Notes: generated by a model not told the origin, from the letters alone. Shown: positions 50,500-62,463, counted from the stretch's first letter. The stretch is DNA of 64,000 nt from Limnoperna fortunei (GCA_944474755.1 OX104115.1:58098648-58162647); one strand, 5' to 3'. Numbers and translations are program-made.

Positions 50500-50958
50500 T
50501 TGTGGACTGTGAGCACGCTCACAAAGAGATACCCCCGCGTCGCTTTCAAGTCCAATTATCTCCCCTTAATGATATCCGAGGTCAATAAAAATATTTATGC
50601 ACATTTACATATAATGTACTCCCTTCATGCTGTTTCATTAAATTTCATCAAGCGGCTTAGGAGGAGTTGCGCTTACGAGGTCTCCCACTAATTACTATAT
50701 TTAAAAAGTCTAAGTCCAATTATCTCCCCTGAATAATATCCTACAGTGACGAAAATTCTTCATGCACATCTACATATGATGTGCTTCCTTCATGTAAAGT
50801 TTCATCAAAATCTGTGAAGCGGTTTAGGAGGAGTTGCGCTTACGAGGTCTCCCACTAAATACTATATTTAAAAAGTCTGTCCAATTATCTCCCCTGAATA
50901 ATATACTACAGCGACGAAAATTCTTCATGCATATCTACATATGATGTACTTCCTTCAT
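50500..50958 (+). mobile_element. Hairpin-ended element, family 2, truncated, with 3 core units
   Basis: Left end GTGGACTGTGAGCACGCTCAC forms a GTGAGC/GCTCAC hairpin. Three units starting TCCAATTATCTCCCC lie at ~50551, 50715 and 50880 (period ~165). The right end is lost near 50958. The same family is complete at 56596-57172. Confidence 0.7.
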
Positions 50959-51041
50959 AAATATATATAGTGTACTGGTTTGGCAGCTTTCTTTCGACTC
51001 TTTGTAATATTTTGAACTGCCTATATTGTGTATTTACACGA

Positions 51042-51200
51042 TCACAGTGGACTTGTATTATTCCATCTCCCAATGAAAAAACTATTGTTCCATCTCCCAA
51101 TGAAGAATATCTTAAAAAATTTAGAGTTAAACGCCATTGATGAGTCTTGAATAGACAAAACGCGCGTTTGGCGTGATGAATTTGTCACCTTGGTAATTTT
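51042..51200. repeat. Dispersed repeat with CGCGCGTTTGGCG motif
   Basis: Contains TTCCATCTCCCAATGAA in two tandem copies (51060-51105), then GATGAGTCTTGAATAGAC and AAAACGCGCGTTTGGCG. The latter half recurs inverted at 23507-23540. Confidence 0.55.
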
Positions 51201-51337
51201 GATAAAATTTTGTTGGAATATTTGAGCAAAGCCATGTAACAGCGCGTCCCCGGGTGGGGGATGGCTGGTGCTATGTATGGAAGTTTTGAGTTCAGTTGGA
51301 GTGAGAAAGTTTAAGATCAATATGTTATGACTTGTTT

Positions 51338-51537
51338 ACGTTATTTATTTATATTGACACTCAATGACTAAGGCCATTCGTTGGTCAGTCTGTCTATAGA
51401 TTTGACAAGAAACACCGTCATTTGTATCGTTGGATAATCTTCTAGACTTGTATATTATTATTTTTACGGTGTTTCGTTTCAAATCTTTAGACACAGACTG
51501 ACCTTAGTCATTGAGTGTCAATATAAACAAATAACGT
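51338..51537. mobile_element. Fold-back/MITE, ~75-bp arms
   Basis: ACGTTATTTATTTATATTGA... and its counterpart ending ...AATAACGT pair over most of ~75 bases, including GACACTCAATGACTAAGG and GGTCAGTCTGTC, with a small asymmetric insertion, around a ~40-base centre. No ORF. Confidence 0.8.
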
Positions 51538-51599
51538 ATATTATATATATAAACAACAGCAAAACGAAAGGCTTATAACTATCTGCGGAGTAGTCCTGG

Positions 51600-51840
51600 T
51601 GGGCGATTGTCGTTTGAGTCTACCATAGATCGACAGTGGTAAATAATGGCTTCATAGGCGTAGAACGCGGAAAAATAGTGGTACGATAGGAGATGTGACC
51701 AGTAGGGACACAGCATGGGTTCTGTGGGTCACTTTTGAAAGGCCACAGAAGCTCTGAGGTACATGGTGCAAAATTCTGCATTATGGGAGTTTCCTGGCAA
51801 AAAAAACCGGCAATTTTTATACCTGACCAGTTGAAAATAA
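51600..51840. repeat. Dispersed repeat, diverged partner of 53300-53490
   Basis: ACATGGTGCAAAATTCTGCA with following TTTCCTGGCA corresponds to AAATGGTGCAAACTCCTGCA and TTTCCTAGCA near 53445-53485; upstream parts are only weakly similar. Confidence 0.5.
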
Positions 51841-52018
51841 ACATAAAAAAGTGGTCTTTTTAAACATATCATATGTTTTTAGTAGTGCTTTTGTTTCGAG
51901 TCATTAATTTAGGTCGATATTAAAGCTGATATCATGTGACCGACTATGTATGTAGATGGATGCTGACTCAATGTGACTCGCTTGAAATCAATATCAGCAC
52001 TAGTTGTTCATTTTGTTC

Positions 52019-52590
52019 ATACACATTTATAATTAAATCATTACTATCAGGCTTTGTTCATTTTCTTCTATGTCGTGGTAGTAACAGTCGAGAAACTAGA
52101 AGCAACTTTATTTGCTTAATTTTGAAAATGAACACGGGACCTATCACTGTTACTGGTGATGAACATGATTATGTACATTAAGAATTGTCTCAAATTTTTG
52201 TTGTAATTTAGAAAAAAAAACATTTATTTTTCATAGATGTCAAATTTATTTTTAAGACTACCTTTAAAGTTATTTTTTATTTTTTCTTCTCCATTCACTT
52301 TGTGGCAGTTTTTTTACGGTTCTGACTTCCGAAAAAATCACTATCAACATAAAGCAGTTTTTGATCACATGATTCTATTTTAATCACGTGATACATCATG
52401 CTGTGAGCTCACCGCTCCACGCGGGCATCTACGCTGCCCGCTCAGACCTGTCCTTGCTATAATCAACAAGACTGTAGACAATTTCACTAAGTATAATACA
52501 CATTTATAATTAAATCATACTATCAGGCCTTGTTCATTTCCTTCTGTCGTGGTGGTAACAGGCGAGACATAAAACGCAACTTTATTGCTT
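52019..52590. repeat. Direct repeat pair (~95 bp each)
   Basis: ACACATTTATAATTAAATCA ... GTTCATTTTCTTC ... GTCGTGGTAGTAACAG at 52019-52118 recurs with ~10-15% differences at 52497-52590. Confidence 0.75.
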
Positions 52591-52797
52591 GAAAAAAAAC
52601 AACATAATACATGCATATCATGTCGTGATTCACTATAAGTGTTAAACCATTTTTAAAACTTCCCGTTTGTTTGTTCTGGTAGTCATCTTGATAAGAAACA
52701 AAAAAAAACCGCTTTAATAATATTTTTGAAGACCACCAAAATATGGTTTAATGTGGCATAGATGTTTTAAAGCGGAAAAATATTAGAAGTTATTTAC

Positions 52798-52920
52798 GTT
52801 CATATCCGTAGATATGGAGATTTCAACACTTGAAGTGCACCAAGTACGCCCTGATGCGAAGCCTAAGGGTGTACAGTGGGTGCTGAAGGTGTTAAAATCT
52901 CCATATCTACGGATATGAAC
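52798..52920. mobile_element. 123-bp near-complete hairpin
   Basis: Perfect 26-bp arms (52798-52823 and 52895-52920; CATATCCGTAGATATGGAGA core). The inner ~70 bases continue as an imperfect stem (AACACTTGAAGTGCACC against GGTGCTGAAGGTGTT) to a loop near 52855. A MITE-like fold-back; a small-RNA hairpin is possible but unsupported. Confidence 0.8.
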
Positions 52921-53299
52921 ATGAATAACGAATTTATCCCCGGTTTTAGTTTGAAATTGTGGATTTTTAAGTTCATTGTCAGTGCAATGGCGGACGTAAA
53001 CGTAACGTTTTCTTCGTTATCGAAAAAAGTTTGATTGGATTTTATTAAAAATATCGCTTTTTTACAAGGTGTAGGGTACTACCTACAGTTCTCGAAAAAA
53101 ACCCAGTTTTTGTTGGATTCAAATAGATGTTGAAAAATTAAGTTTTGGCGTTATAAAGTCATAATAGTGTGACGTCGTTGTGTGTCAAACTCCATATCTT
53201 TTGTTTCTTTTTCTGTTGAAAATAAAACACATTTGGACCTTTTGTCCTAGATTTCGTCATCCTGTATATGATTACTGTGAAACTAACGGTTAGCAACAT

Positions 53300-53640
53300 C
53301 CGGTTATACAAAGGCGTAGCATCGCATTTGATATTGGTACGGCGGAATGCTAATCAGGATCGCGTAGTGATTCAATCCACCTCGCAGAGGTGGTATTACA
53401 GCAGGGTGTTAGGGGGCCGCTTAATGACCCCGGAAGCTTTGTGGGTAAATGGTGCAAACTCCTGCATTCTGGCGATTTCCTAGCACTTAATCTCAGGTCT
53501 TAAAAGATGGGTTTCGTGAACAATATATTATTTTTTTTAATATCATTTCTGAAAATTATTTGTACGGCATGCCGTACCTGCAAAAGTTATTGGTACGGCT
53601 GTAGCAGTACCTGCCGTACGTACCGGCTGCTACGCCTATG
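53300..53640. repeat. Repeat fragment, C+G-richer
   Basis: Partner of 51600-51840 at its centre. Contains GTACGGC/GCCGTAC words (53340, 53565-53625). The open frame 53268-53483 has no recognisable domain. Confidence 0.45.
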
Positions 53641-53869
53641 GTATATGACCTAGCAACGCCCCGCGTATATTAGTTTTGTAACGACGTGTAATTGACCAAT
53701 CAAATTCAAGGAAGAACACTGATGCTGGGATAATATTTATTATTTACTGTTGAAATTGTGTTTATTCACTGTATTACGCAAAATTTGGAGAAATATTCTT
53801 TTTCCAGAAAAACTATAAATATTCCACTAGTTGATTACATTTACTTTTTTCTTTGACTTCAAACTGTTG

Positions 53870-54110
53870 CTATAATATGAATATAGGCGCAGCCTTAATT
53901 CGAACACCGCATATTTTATGGTTCATTACGTTACTTCAGAACACCCGAACATTGCCTGTGGAATCCATTGGTGATGTGACATGTTTCTTTAATTATTTTG
54001 GTGACGTCACAGAAATGTCAAGAACAATACAGCGTTTCTGAGATTGCAAAAAATTGTCATTTTAGTTGTTATTTAAAAATTAAACACTTAAATTTAACCG
54101 ATGTCAAAAT
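53870..54110. repeat. Dispersed repeat shared with 33700-33880
   Basis: AATATGAATATAGGCGCAGCC, CGTTACTTCAGA and ATACAGCGTTTCTGAGATTG match the earlier copy in order. This copy has an extra GGTGATGTGAC...GGTGACGTCAC segment. Confidence 0.6.
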
Positions 54111-54566
54111 TATTTCTGTCTACTTTAATTTAGGTTTAGTGTTCGTCTACAATATTTTCTTCTGATAGCTCAACCATCATCTGAAATGGAATTATTCATT
54201 TGGTTCACTTGACTTTTTTATAAACATACATGTAACCGTTAGGCTCACATCAGAGATGCTAGCTTTTACAATAAAACACTAATTATATAGATTTGATTTA
54301 TTCATTAATTAATCTCTGTACAATTACATGTACCTTGTAACACGCATAACAGATTTCATCATGCAATCATTATATTTCACATGTTACACAAAAAACGTCC
54401 TTCAGTAAAAACTAGTGCATTTGTAACTGGTTACAGGTAAAATGTGGACTAATTGTTTGCTACATATTATTTTTGGTATTGGATGACATTATTCAGAATT
54501 TGTTCCCTTTATTTAGGCAATATAGGAATAAACTCCCCTCTCACTTCCAATGCTATTTGGTAAAAT

Positions 54567-55014
54567 CACGGGGGGGGGGGGGGGGGGGGGGTAACTTCCT
54601 ATATAAAGGTATACGTATTTTTTTTGAAAATTTATATAAAAATGGGTATAGTTTTTACAACAATCTTATATAAAAATGGGTATGCTTTTTAATCTTAATT
54701 GAAAAAAAACTGGTCTCATATAAATATGGGTCATGTTTATAATATAAAAGTGTAATTTTAATAATGACATTGTGTTTTCTTCTTCACTGTGTTATCATTT
54801 TGTGTATATAAAATGACCTTCTTTTAAGTGTACTGAATATAAATATGGGTTGTGAAAATTGTTCATTTTATATAAATATTGGTCATGAAAATTGGAAATT
54901 TTATATAAATATGGGTATTGAAAATTGGAAATTTTATATAAATATGGGTATTGAATTCAAATCAAAAATGGCACATCCCCACCCTAAAAGTTACCAAGTT
55001 ACCCCCCCCCCGTG
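54567..55014. mobile_element. Element with CAC(G)n TIRs and an internal TATATAAATATGGGT array
   Basis: The left end CACG followed by ~22 G and TAACTT (54567-54597) is the inverse of the right end AAGTTAC-(C)n-GTG (54996-55014). Inside are about eight or nine copies of a TATATAAATATGGGTATTG-like motif, more regular toward the right (54830-54950). No ORF. The homopolymer lengths are unreliable in any assembly. Confidence 0.65.
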
Positions 55015-55051
55015 GGTATAATTAAGTTATGATACACCACAATATACAATA

Positions 55052-55121
55052 TTTGTTTGTGACATCATGCTATCTTTGTTTGTGACATCATGCTATCTTT
55101 GTTTGTGACATCATGCTATCT
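55052..55121. repeat. 23-bp tandem repeat, 3 copies
   Basis: Three exact copies of TTTGTTTGTGACATCATGCT plus ATC. Confidence 0.92.
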
Positions 55122-56595
55122 ATAAGAACCCATCTATAAAATACAAACCACTATTATGTCCCTGAAATCTGCTAGAAATATCCTTTTTGTGTTGTTGTTC
55201 CATATAAAATGTATTTTCAATTACGGGATAACAACAAATATAATGTCATTATTTGTCCAAGCTGAAAACAGGCAAAATGCTTCAGCACTTGAGAGAACCT
55301 CTCATTTCTACCATTTCTGGTTTCTAAGGGCTGACCTTCTTCAGGAAAACTGGCAATTCTTGTCAACTAAGATTCGAGTCGAGTCCCCCAGTCCACAGTG
55401 AGAATCAAAAGTGTGGCGAAGAAAAGGTATTATTATATAAGCCTTTCAAAGAATAGAATATGAGGCCATGAAAAGGAAACAGCACTAAGAATAATTCCTA
55501 GTTTAATTGTGTGTAAACAGATATACATATACATGTAAAAACTTAAAAATTAAAGATTTTCTAGTTGTGTAATATACAAAAATAACCCAATAAACAACAG
55601 AACATATGATTGAATAACCCTAATACAGGTCAAATTCAGGTGTGAGAAATAATTAAAAGCAACAAAAAAAAACAGAACCATACTGATTAAAAAATCAAAG
55701 ATCCTTAACTGAAGCAATGACAACACAGCCACTGTATGAAATTATAGTTTCAACTCTCAGAATACTAATTTTGAACATTTCAAAGTAGTCACTACAGTTT
55801 AAAAAAAAATAAATCAACTCTAGTAATTGTTAAACCTGTTAGTATACATACTTTCAAGATAACACAGAAATAAATTAATCATTAACAATATGCAACAAAT
55901 TGCATAAATTGTACCCCTTGAGTATTTTGAGTACTTTTAGATATTACAATAGAAACTATGTAAAATGTGTATAAAAAAATGCACCAAAATTGCCCAAAAT
56001 TTAAATTACATTAAAATGTCTTAACATTATATTTTTATGTGATCAAATCTACATTTAAATTGTTACCATAAATGTTACAAAGTGTAAGATATTTTAGTAT
56101 TGTAAGAAAGCATGTTAATTTACCTCATTTAAATTATTTATTTTATAATATTATGGCTACATTTTGTCAGATCCATCAAAGTGTATACTATATCACTGCA
56201 TTCTATGGGGTGTATACATCACACAATTACTTTAACTGGAGGTATTTTGTCATTTTATGACCAATCTTAATGTTTTAAAATGCTGTTCATCATCCAATTA
56301 TGAACTTGCACACATTGGCAGGCATGGGTGCAGGTTGAATGACAATATCAAAAACTGAACAGAATTAGTAAAATTGAACTCAATCATTATAATGTTAGAA
56401 TTTCTATAACACAAAAAGCCTGATAATATACAGATGTCTATTTTATTTTTAAAAAAAATTATAAGACCATTAAAATATTTATAATAGCTTTTAAATGAAA
56501 TGTATGACCAATTGATTAATTGGATTTTTAAAAAAACATGTATTTACAAAAAGCAATAAGGTCACAAAAAGGAATTGTTTGCCAAACTACTCCCA
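55122..56595. other. No gene seen
   Basis: A+T-rich; only short frames without motifs. Confidence 0.5.
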
Positions 56596-57172
56596 ACTTA
56601 AACAAGTGTGGACTGTGAGCAAGCTCACAAAGGGATACCCCCCACTTTGCTTTCAAGTCCAATTATCTCACCTAGTAAATAATATCCGACAGCAATTAAA
56701 ATTCTTCATGCACATCTACATATGATGTACTTCCTTCATGTAAAGTTTCATCAAAATCTGTCAAACAGTTTAGGGGCAGAAGTGCTTACAAGTGATGTGG
56801 ACAGACCACAGACAGACAGGGTGATTCCTATACACCCCCAAGCAAGTTTGCTGGGGGTTATAAAAAGCTCCTCTTAAAAATACTTAAACAAGTGTGGACT
56901 GTGAGCAAGCTCACAAAGGGATACCCCCCACTTTGCTTTCAAGTCCAATTATCTCACCTAGTAAATAATATCCGACAGCAATTAAAATTCTTCATGCACA
57001 TCTACATATGATGTACTTCCTTCATGTAAAGTTTCATCAAAATCTGTCAAACAGTTTAGGGGCAGAAGTGCTTACAAGTGATGTGGACAGACCACAGACA
57101 GACAGGGTGATTCCTATACACCCCCAAGCAAGTTTGCTGGGGGTTATAAAAAGCTCCTCTTAAAAATACTTA
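56596..57172 (+). mobile_element. Hairpin-ended element, family 2, in two identical tandem copies
   Basis: Period 286 bp; the copies (56596-56881, 56882-57167) look identical through 57172. Each starts GTGGACTGTGAGCAAGCTCAC (GTGAGC/GCTCAC hairpin) and ends with a second hairpin, CCCCC-A-AGCAA/TTGCT-GGGGG, next to TATA. The family is the same as at 50500. No protein coding. Confidence 0.85.
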
Positions 57173-59097
57173 CAGCAATTAAAAAAAAAAGTTATCTGTA
57201 TATAAATGAAAAGATTCAAGGCATTAAATTTTATAAAAATTCTACCAAAAGCTGTTTTTTAATGTTTACCATAAGTAGTATACATAAACTTTAATGGATA
57301 ATCTGAGAAAAATAGATATTTGCCAAAAGAAAAAAAAACAAAAAAAGCCTCCACATATATGTTTTGATGTGATCTGTGCTTATGAAAGAAAGTCAGATAT
57401 ATATTGTATTTGTTGAATTCACAACCCACAAAACATATACCCACAAAACATATACCAGGAATTATACAACTCTGATGTCAGTTTCACAAAAAGTGTTAAG
57501 TCTAAGATTAGTCCCAAGTATAAGTTTTCACCAATCAAAATCGCTAAAATTGCACTTAGTACTACACCTACAACTTAACTTTGACTTCAAACGTTCTAAA
57601 AATTAATATTATACATGTATAAAAAAAACCCAAAAAGGTCTCCATTACAGATTGGAATATGTTAATATATCATATTATGTACATATCATTGGAATATAAA
57701 TATATACTCTGATCACTTAAATGCTTTTACTGACATTTGGAACTGTGGAAACAAAATGAATTTGAGTTTGGATTACAAATAACAGACTAAACAAAACACT
57801 GCAGTCTTCACAATTTTTTTAAGTAATAACAAATTAACCCAGAGATTTTTTCCAGATTTTATGCCACCAAGATTGTGTTCGGAAAAGTAAATTTTCCTTT
57901 ATATTGTCCACAGGTACATGTTGAGCATTGATGTGGCTATTAAATTATTGAATGGTTCTTTAAAACAAAATTTTGATCTAGCCTTAGCACAGACAAAATG
58001 AATAACTATTTTTGTTTCAGCTTGAAAGGGAGAAAATCAATTAAAGATATATTGTGTATTTTTCATTCTATACTTAAATGTATGTATAGGTTTTCTTAAT
58101 CAGGAAACATCAAAATTAAAGTGCATTATGAAAGCTTAATGCATTATAATTTTTGTAAACATTAAATTGTGACACAATTTATTTTGATTTAAAACATGAT
58201 TAGTTCATAAAATATGTTTGGAAAAAAAACCAAAAAAATTTGCTCATAGAAAAATTACCGTCTTGTAATAAACTCTCTGTACAATGCACATGAACATAAG
58301 AAACTTAATCACACACTGTTTATATTTCTGATGATAGTGTTATAGTTATATAAGAACCTGAAACACACACATTATATAGGCAGAACAGTAGTAAATGTTT
58401 TGGCTATAGTCTAAAACACTAACATTTCTGTTATTTGCATACCTTTCTAACATTGATCAGCATTTACCTGGACTAGGAAATTAATAAACTTTCATTCAAG
58501 ATATATGCCATATATATTCGTGACCAATTCCTTTTTTTACTAGTTAGAACATTTTGAGACGCTCCAACTTTGACACAAAATTTTTAATGCAGTGAATGTA
58601 AAAATACTAAATTGTTTAAAAATTACAAAAATTTTATTTTGCAAGATCTGAGAAAAATTTCACCACTTTTTAAAACTTAACTTTAGCAGGAACTTACAGA
58701 CTTAAAATTGTAGACATGTAACCACTATTGGACAAATCAGAACACAACGTAATATTCAGTGCTGCTCTTAATGTAGGGTAAACAATCTGGTAACCTGTTA
58801 CTGGTACACATTTACTACTGTTATTACTATATATACACACACAAAATCAATAAAAGTTCTTACGGAAAACAGATAAAAATATAACAAAAGTTCACTAAAA
58901 CTTTCTATGAAATACTTATAGGAATAAAACAACAATATATCACCCAGATGATAATATATATATATTTATATATATTTATATTGATTATAATTGTATATCC
59001 TTCACATTAAAAAAATAATGTATTTTCATTTTTCTCCAACTCTTTAACAGTTTACTTATCTTATGTTAAAACAAATAAATTAAAACATTTACACAAC
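57173..59097 (-). other. Probable long 3' UTR/flank of the ACSF2-like gene
   Basis: No ORF; A+T-rich with an (AT)n stretch at ~58950-58985. It contains the inverse partner (58435-58550) of the repeat at 23250. Extent of the UTR is unknown. Confidence 0.4.
58435..58550 (-). repeat. Dispersed repeat, partner of 23250-23365
   Basis: Read on the minus strand it has GGAATTGGTCACGAATATA, CATATATCTTGAATGAAAG and CTGATCAATGTTAGAAAGGT words in the order of the plus-strand copy at 23250. Confidence 0.65.
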
Positions 59098-62000
59098 TCA
59101 TTCAGCCTGCTCAAGTTCCTTTATGGCCATTTCTCTCAGTTTAAATTTCTGCACTTTCCCTGTAGCCGTTAATGGATATTCATCCACAAATTTTATATAC
59201 TTTGGTACTTTAAATCTAGCCATCTACAACAGAAATAATGGTCATAGTGCAAAGAGAAATCTTTTGCTAAATAAATTTAATGTGCTTGTCAGCAAGTATT
59301 ACTGGACAACATATTGTTTTAGAAAATATATATACAGTTTCATTAGGGCTCATGTTATTTATTAATTGTGTGTTGTGTTTTTCATGTTGCCTCTGTCAGA
59401 TTACTGCTTAATTCAAAGACCTCAGTTCAATTAAAACAAGTATTATAAAGGCCTTCCAGAATGCACTTTGAAGTAAGTGATAACAGTTCTTGTCAAATAT
59501 GGAAAGATGCATAATCATAAATTGATTTTGTTGGTGATTTTATTTGTCCTGAAGTTAAAAGAGATCATTGTATCAATATGTTTACTGTGCCATCACTTGT
59601 GGTTGATACCAGGAAACAAAGATGGCGGATGACAAAATGTTATAGTACCAAACAGTAAAAACAAACCTTCTCTTTACAGTAACTCTTTATTTGCTCTTCT
59701 GTACATTTATGTCCAGGTTTTAATTCTATAAAGGCGTATATTTCTTCTCCCAATCTTTCCACCGGCACACCTACAACCTGGGAAATAATATAGTAAATAG
59801 TAGGATTTCCAAATATGTCAAAGAAAAACATAGTTGTATTAAATACTAAATGTGCAAAAATATCAATTTGATTGTTAGTACTAATTTTAGTTTTGAAAGA
59901 TAAAATTCAATAAAATACACTAATAAACAGTTGTTGAAAGGGGAGATAATTCAGGAACTAAATAAGAACCTATAAAGTTGGTTTATTCCAAAATTTCTAT
60001 GAGTAGATTCAGACCCAATTGCTTTCTTTTGCTATTACTCACTATAATACACAAATCTACCTGATTCACTATTTCAAAAATCATAAGAAGTAAAAAGAAG
60101 TATCAATTAGGCTTCTAAAAAGTTTCCACCAGATTAGATCCTTTGCAAATCAGGCATAAGATTGTACATGATTTGTCAGTCATATGTCACTGGGAATGTA
60201 GTTTGTGCATTTTAAATGTTTGTTAAAATGTTTTTCATCATCTCATTTCTAAAATTATACTCATAATCGTGATCATTTACACATGTACTTCATGATTGAC
60301 TGAAGACCAGATAGACACTTACACTTCCCGTCAGCCCAATGGTATAAAATACTTGGTGACACAGTGACTTTTTAAGTCCTACATCATAGTTCTAATAAAT
60401 ATACTTTATGCTTGTATTGTAGTTGAAATACAATATTTTACATAACTAATACCGCACTGTAGAGTGTGGTCTACCTTCAATACAATTTTTTCCATTAAAA
60501 CATATTCACACAATCATTACCTGAACGTCCTTTACGTGGGGATGATGGTATATAGTCTGCTCGACTTCAAAGGCATAAACATTTTCACCACCTCTGATAA
60601 TCATGTCTGTTATTCTACCAACAATGGAGCAGTAGCCATCACTGTCCATAATGGCCACATCTCTGCAAAGAAAGTGGATCATTTGATTTAATGAAGGTAA
60701 ATTAAGGATGAAGATAATGTGTATTGGAAGATAAAAAAAAATATAAACAGCTGCAAACATTTCTTCTGTCAAACACATGAAAAATTACAGAACAAATAAT
60801 ATAATGTTCACCATATATTTGACAAAACAACATATTAAGAAATGGATAAATTTCTACCAAAACAAAGGCCAAAAAATGACATAAATTGATTGATTGACTG
60901 ATGTTTAATGTACAGAAAGCAATATGTCCCAATGGCATTTAGGGAAAATGTGACAAGCAGTGCCATTTTCCTGCACCATCAAATTATGACCTATTCTATT
61001 TTAATCTACATTTTGAACCAGGGCTCTATGTAATTTCATTTGTTCCTCTACAAGTTGTTTTTCTATAGGAACAAAGGCAGTAGGAGGGGTGTCTAAAAAT
61101 ATGTTTCCAATAGCATGTAGATTTAAATAGATTTGCTCTCCTGCCAATATTTGTAAAACTAAAAATGAAACATGGCCTTGTTTCAGTGAATTTATATCAT
61201 TTAATAAACTAAACACTTTAACAACTTTTAGTTTCCTGTAATAAGTTCAACAACTCCTACCCTGTAAAGTACCATCTGTCTGGTTTCAATACTTCAGCTG
61301 TTCGATTTGGGTCATTCCAGTAACCAAGGAAAGTTGTGTACCCTCGGGTACATAACTCTCCTGGAGTACCAATTGGCACCACATTACCAAACTCATCCAC
61401 AATTTTAGCCTAAAAATAAAATTATATATTGACTACAAATTATAAGAATCACATTGGGGGCCATGGTGGCCAATTGGGTTAGGTAGTATATCTACTATTA
61501 ATCACATGGTTGGTCAACACTGAGATTGAAGGTTCGAGTCTCACTGCGGGCAGGATGCACTCGACTCCAATCTTTTTTAAATGACAAGGATTGAGAGTTT
61601 ACCTACTGAAGATTGGGGTTTTCTACGGGTACTCCAACTTGCGGCCCCAATAAGAACCGGATGCCATGATATAGCAGAAATACAACACTCAAACAAATAA
61701 ACAAACAAGAATCACCTTTATAAAACAATAAGTAAGGCCATGTTAAACAAAAGAAGGGACAATGACAAAACAAACAGACACACAAAACAAAAACAAAAAA
61801 TTGAGTACAATGAACCTCGCTTTAAACTGACTGTAAATCAATTGAAGAGAGATAACTCTTACTAGCATGAAAATATGTATATGTGCCATTTTACAATTTA
61901 TACCCAACAGTTCAAAATTTTAGCTGTCATTTTTTCTGCCTAGTGTTGCAACCCAGTTTTAAAATTGTTTTAATGTTAGCTACATTGTTCTTGTCCTGAA

Positions 62001-62463
62001 ATGACATAAATATCAGACTATATGACAAACTGAATGTACTTTAAAGTATCTGTTTTAGCTTAAGGTGATTGTAAAAATAAAAATCTTATCGATCATATTT
62101 TGACCTAAACTTTAAAATGATTTGAAAGTTTTGGCATAAAGTGTTTTGGTGAAACTATTTAACATTGAGTCTTCTGGATAATATACGCTAGAGTCTGCTT
62201 TTTTGGCCATCTTGTAACAGTTTAATCATCACTTATGGTACAAATTTTGGTTTCAGGAGAAAGTTGGCCATATTTTCATACAGATAATCACCATGATCAC
62301 TAATCTGTCTAAAAGTATCAGGACAGAAGCTGTTTTTTCATACATATTTACTTACCTCAACATGTGGGTGTGGCTTTCCAATTGTGGAGATTTTTTTGTC
62401 TATATTGTCATCTCTGAAGTTCTGGAATGTCACAGGACTATTTTCTGTTGTGCCATAGCAGAC
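59098..62463 (-). CDS. ACSF2-like acyl-CoA synthetase (5'-partial, 5 exons)
   Basis: Exons in transcript order: 62356-62463, 61261-61409, 60521-60662, 59667-59777 and 59098-59223 (TGA stop). All have GT/AG borders and compatible phases (0, 0/2, 2/0, 0, 0), giving 211 C-terminal residues of a family of ~600. AMP-forming ligase motifs are clear: [11 protein letters not shown] (adenylate-binding), DRWYFTGGDVA-type (ribose-binding Asp), [15 protein letters not shown] (hinge), and [16 protein letters not shown] with the C-terminal catalytic Lys. The enzyme activates medium-chain fatty acids with ATP and CoA; human ACSF2 is mitochondrial, but the N-terminal targeting region is outside this window. 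The order of motifs and the FKxPKYI and KIQKFKLRE-like ending favour ACSF2 over other acyl-CoA synthetases. Introns contain a SINE and an unrelated exon-like segment. Confidence 0.93.
60885..60960. repeat. Short dispersed-repeat-like segment in the ACSF2 intron
   Basis: TTGATTGATTGACTGATGTTTAATG followed by AGCAGTGCCATTTTCC resembles mollusc short-repeat tails, but no second copy was confirmed in this window. Confidence 0.25.
61001..61140 (-). pseudogene. Isolated exon-like segment, unrecognised
   Basis: A frame of ~46 codons ending in TAA follows a splice-acceptor-like ATATTGGCAG at ~61141-61150. It reads [19 protein letters not shown], then [10 protein letters not shown] and a Lys/Glu-rich helix to QNVD-stop. 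Composition looks coding (balanced residues, no low complexity), unlike other short frames here. It sits within an ACSF2 intron on the same strand, but its phase does not match the upstream exon. It could be a captured exon, a retrocopy fragment or an alternative last exon. Family not recognised. Confidence 0.35.
61455..61712 (+). mobile_element. tRNA-derived SINE
   Basis: The head resembles a tRNA: an A-box-like TGGCCAATTGGGTTAGG at 61467-61483 and a B box GGTTCGAGTCT at 61531-61541, giving an RNA polymerase III promoter. A body with GGGGTTTTCTACGGGTACTC, CCCCAATAAGAACCGGATGC and CATGATATAGCAGAAATAC follows, then an ACAAATAAACAAACAAG tail. Fragments of the same 3' part occur at 33365-33480 (antisense) and 42755-42862. 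It lies in the intron between ACSF2 exons, opposite in sense. Confidence 0.8.

Noticed and set aside
53268..53483. 71-codon frame in the C+G-richer repeat
   Set aside because: No domain; the segment is a repeat related to 51600-51840 and the frame is not shared.
61455..61550. Functional tRNA gene
   Set aside because: A and B boxes are present but the arms do not fold into a proper cloverleaf, and a SINE body and tail follow.
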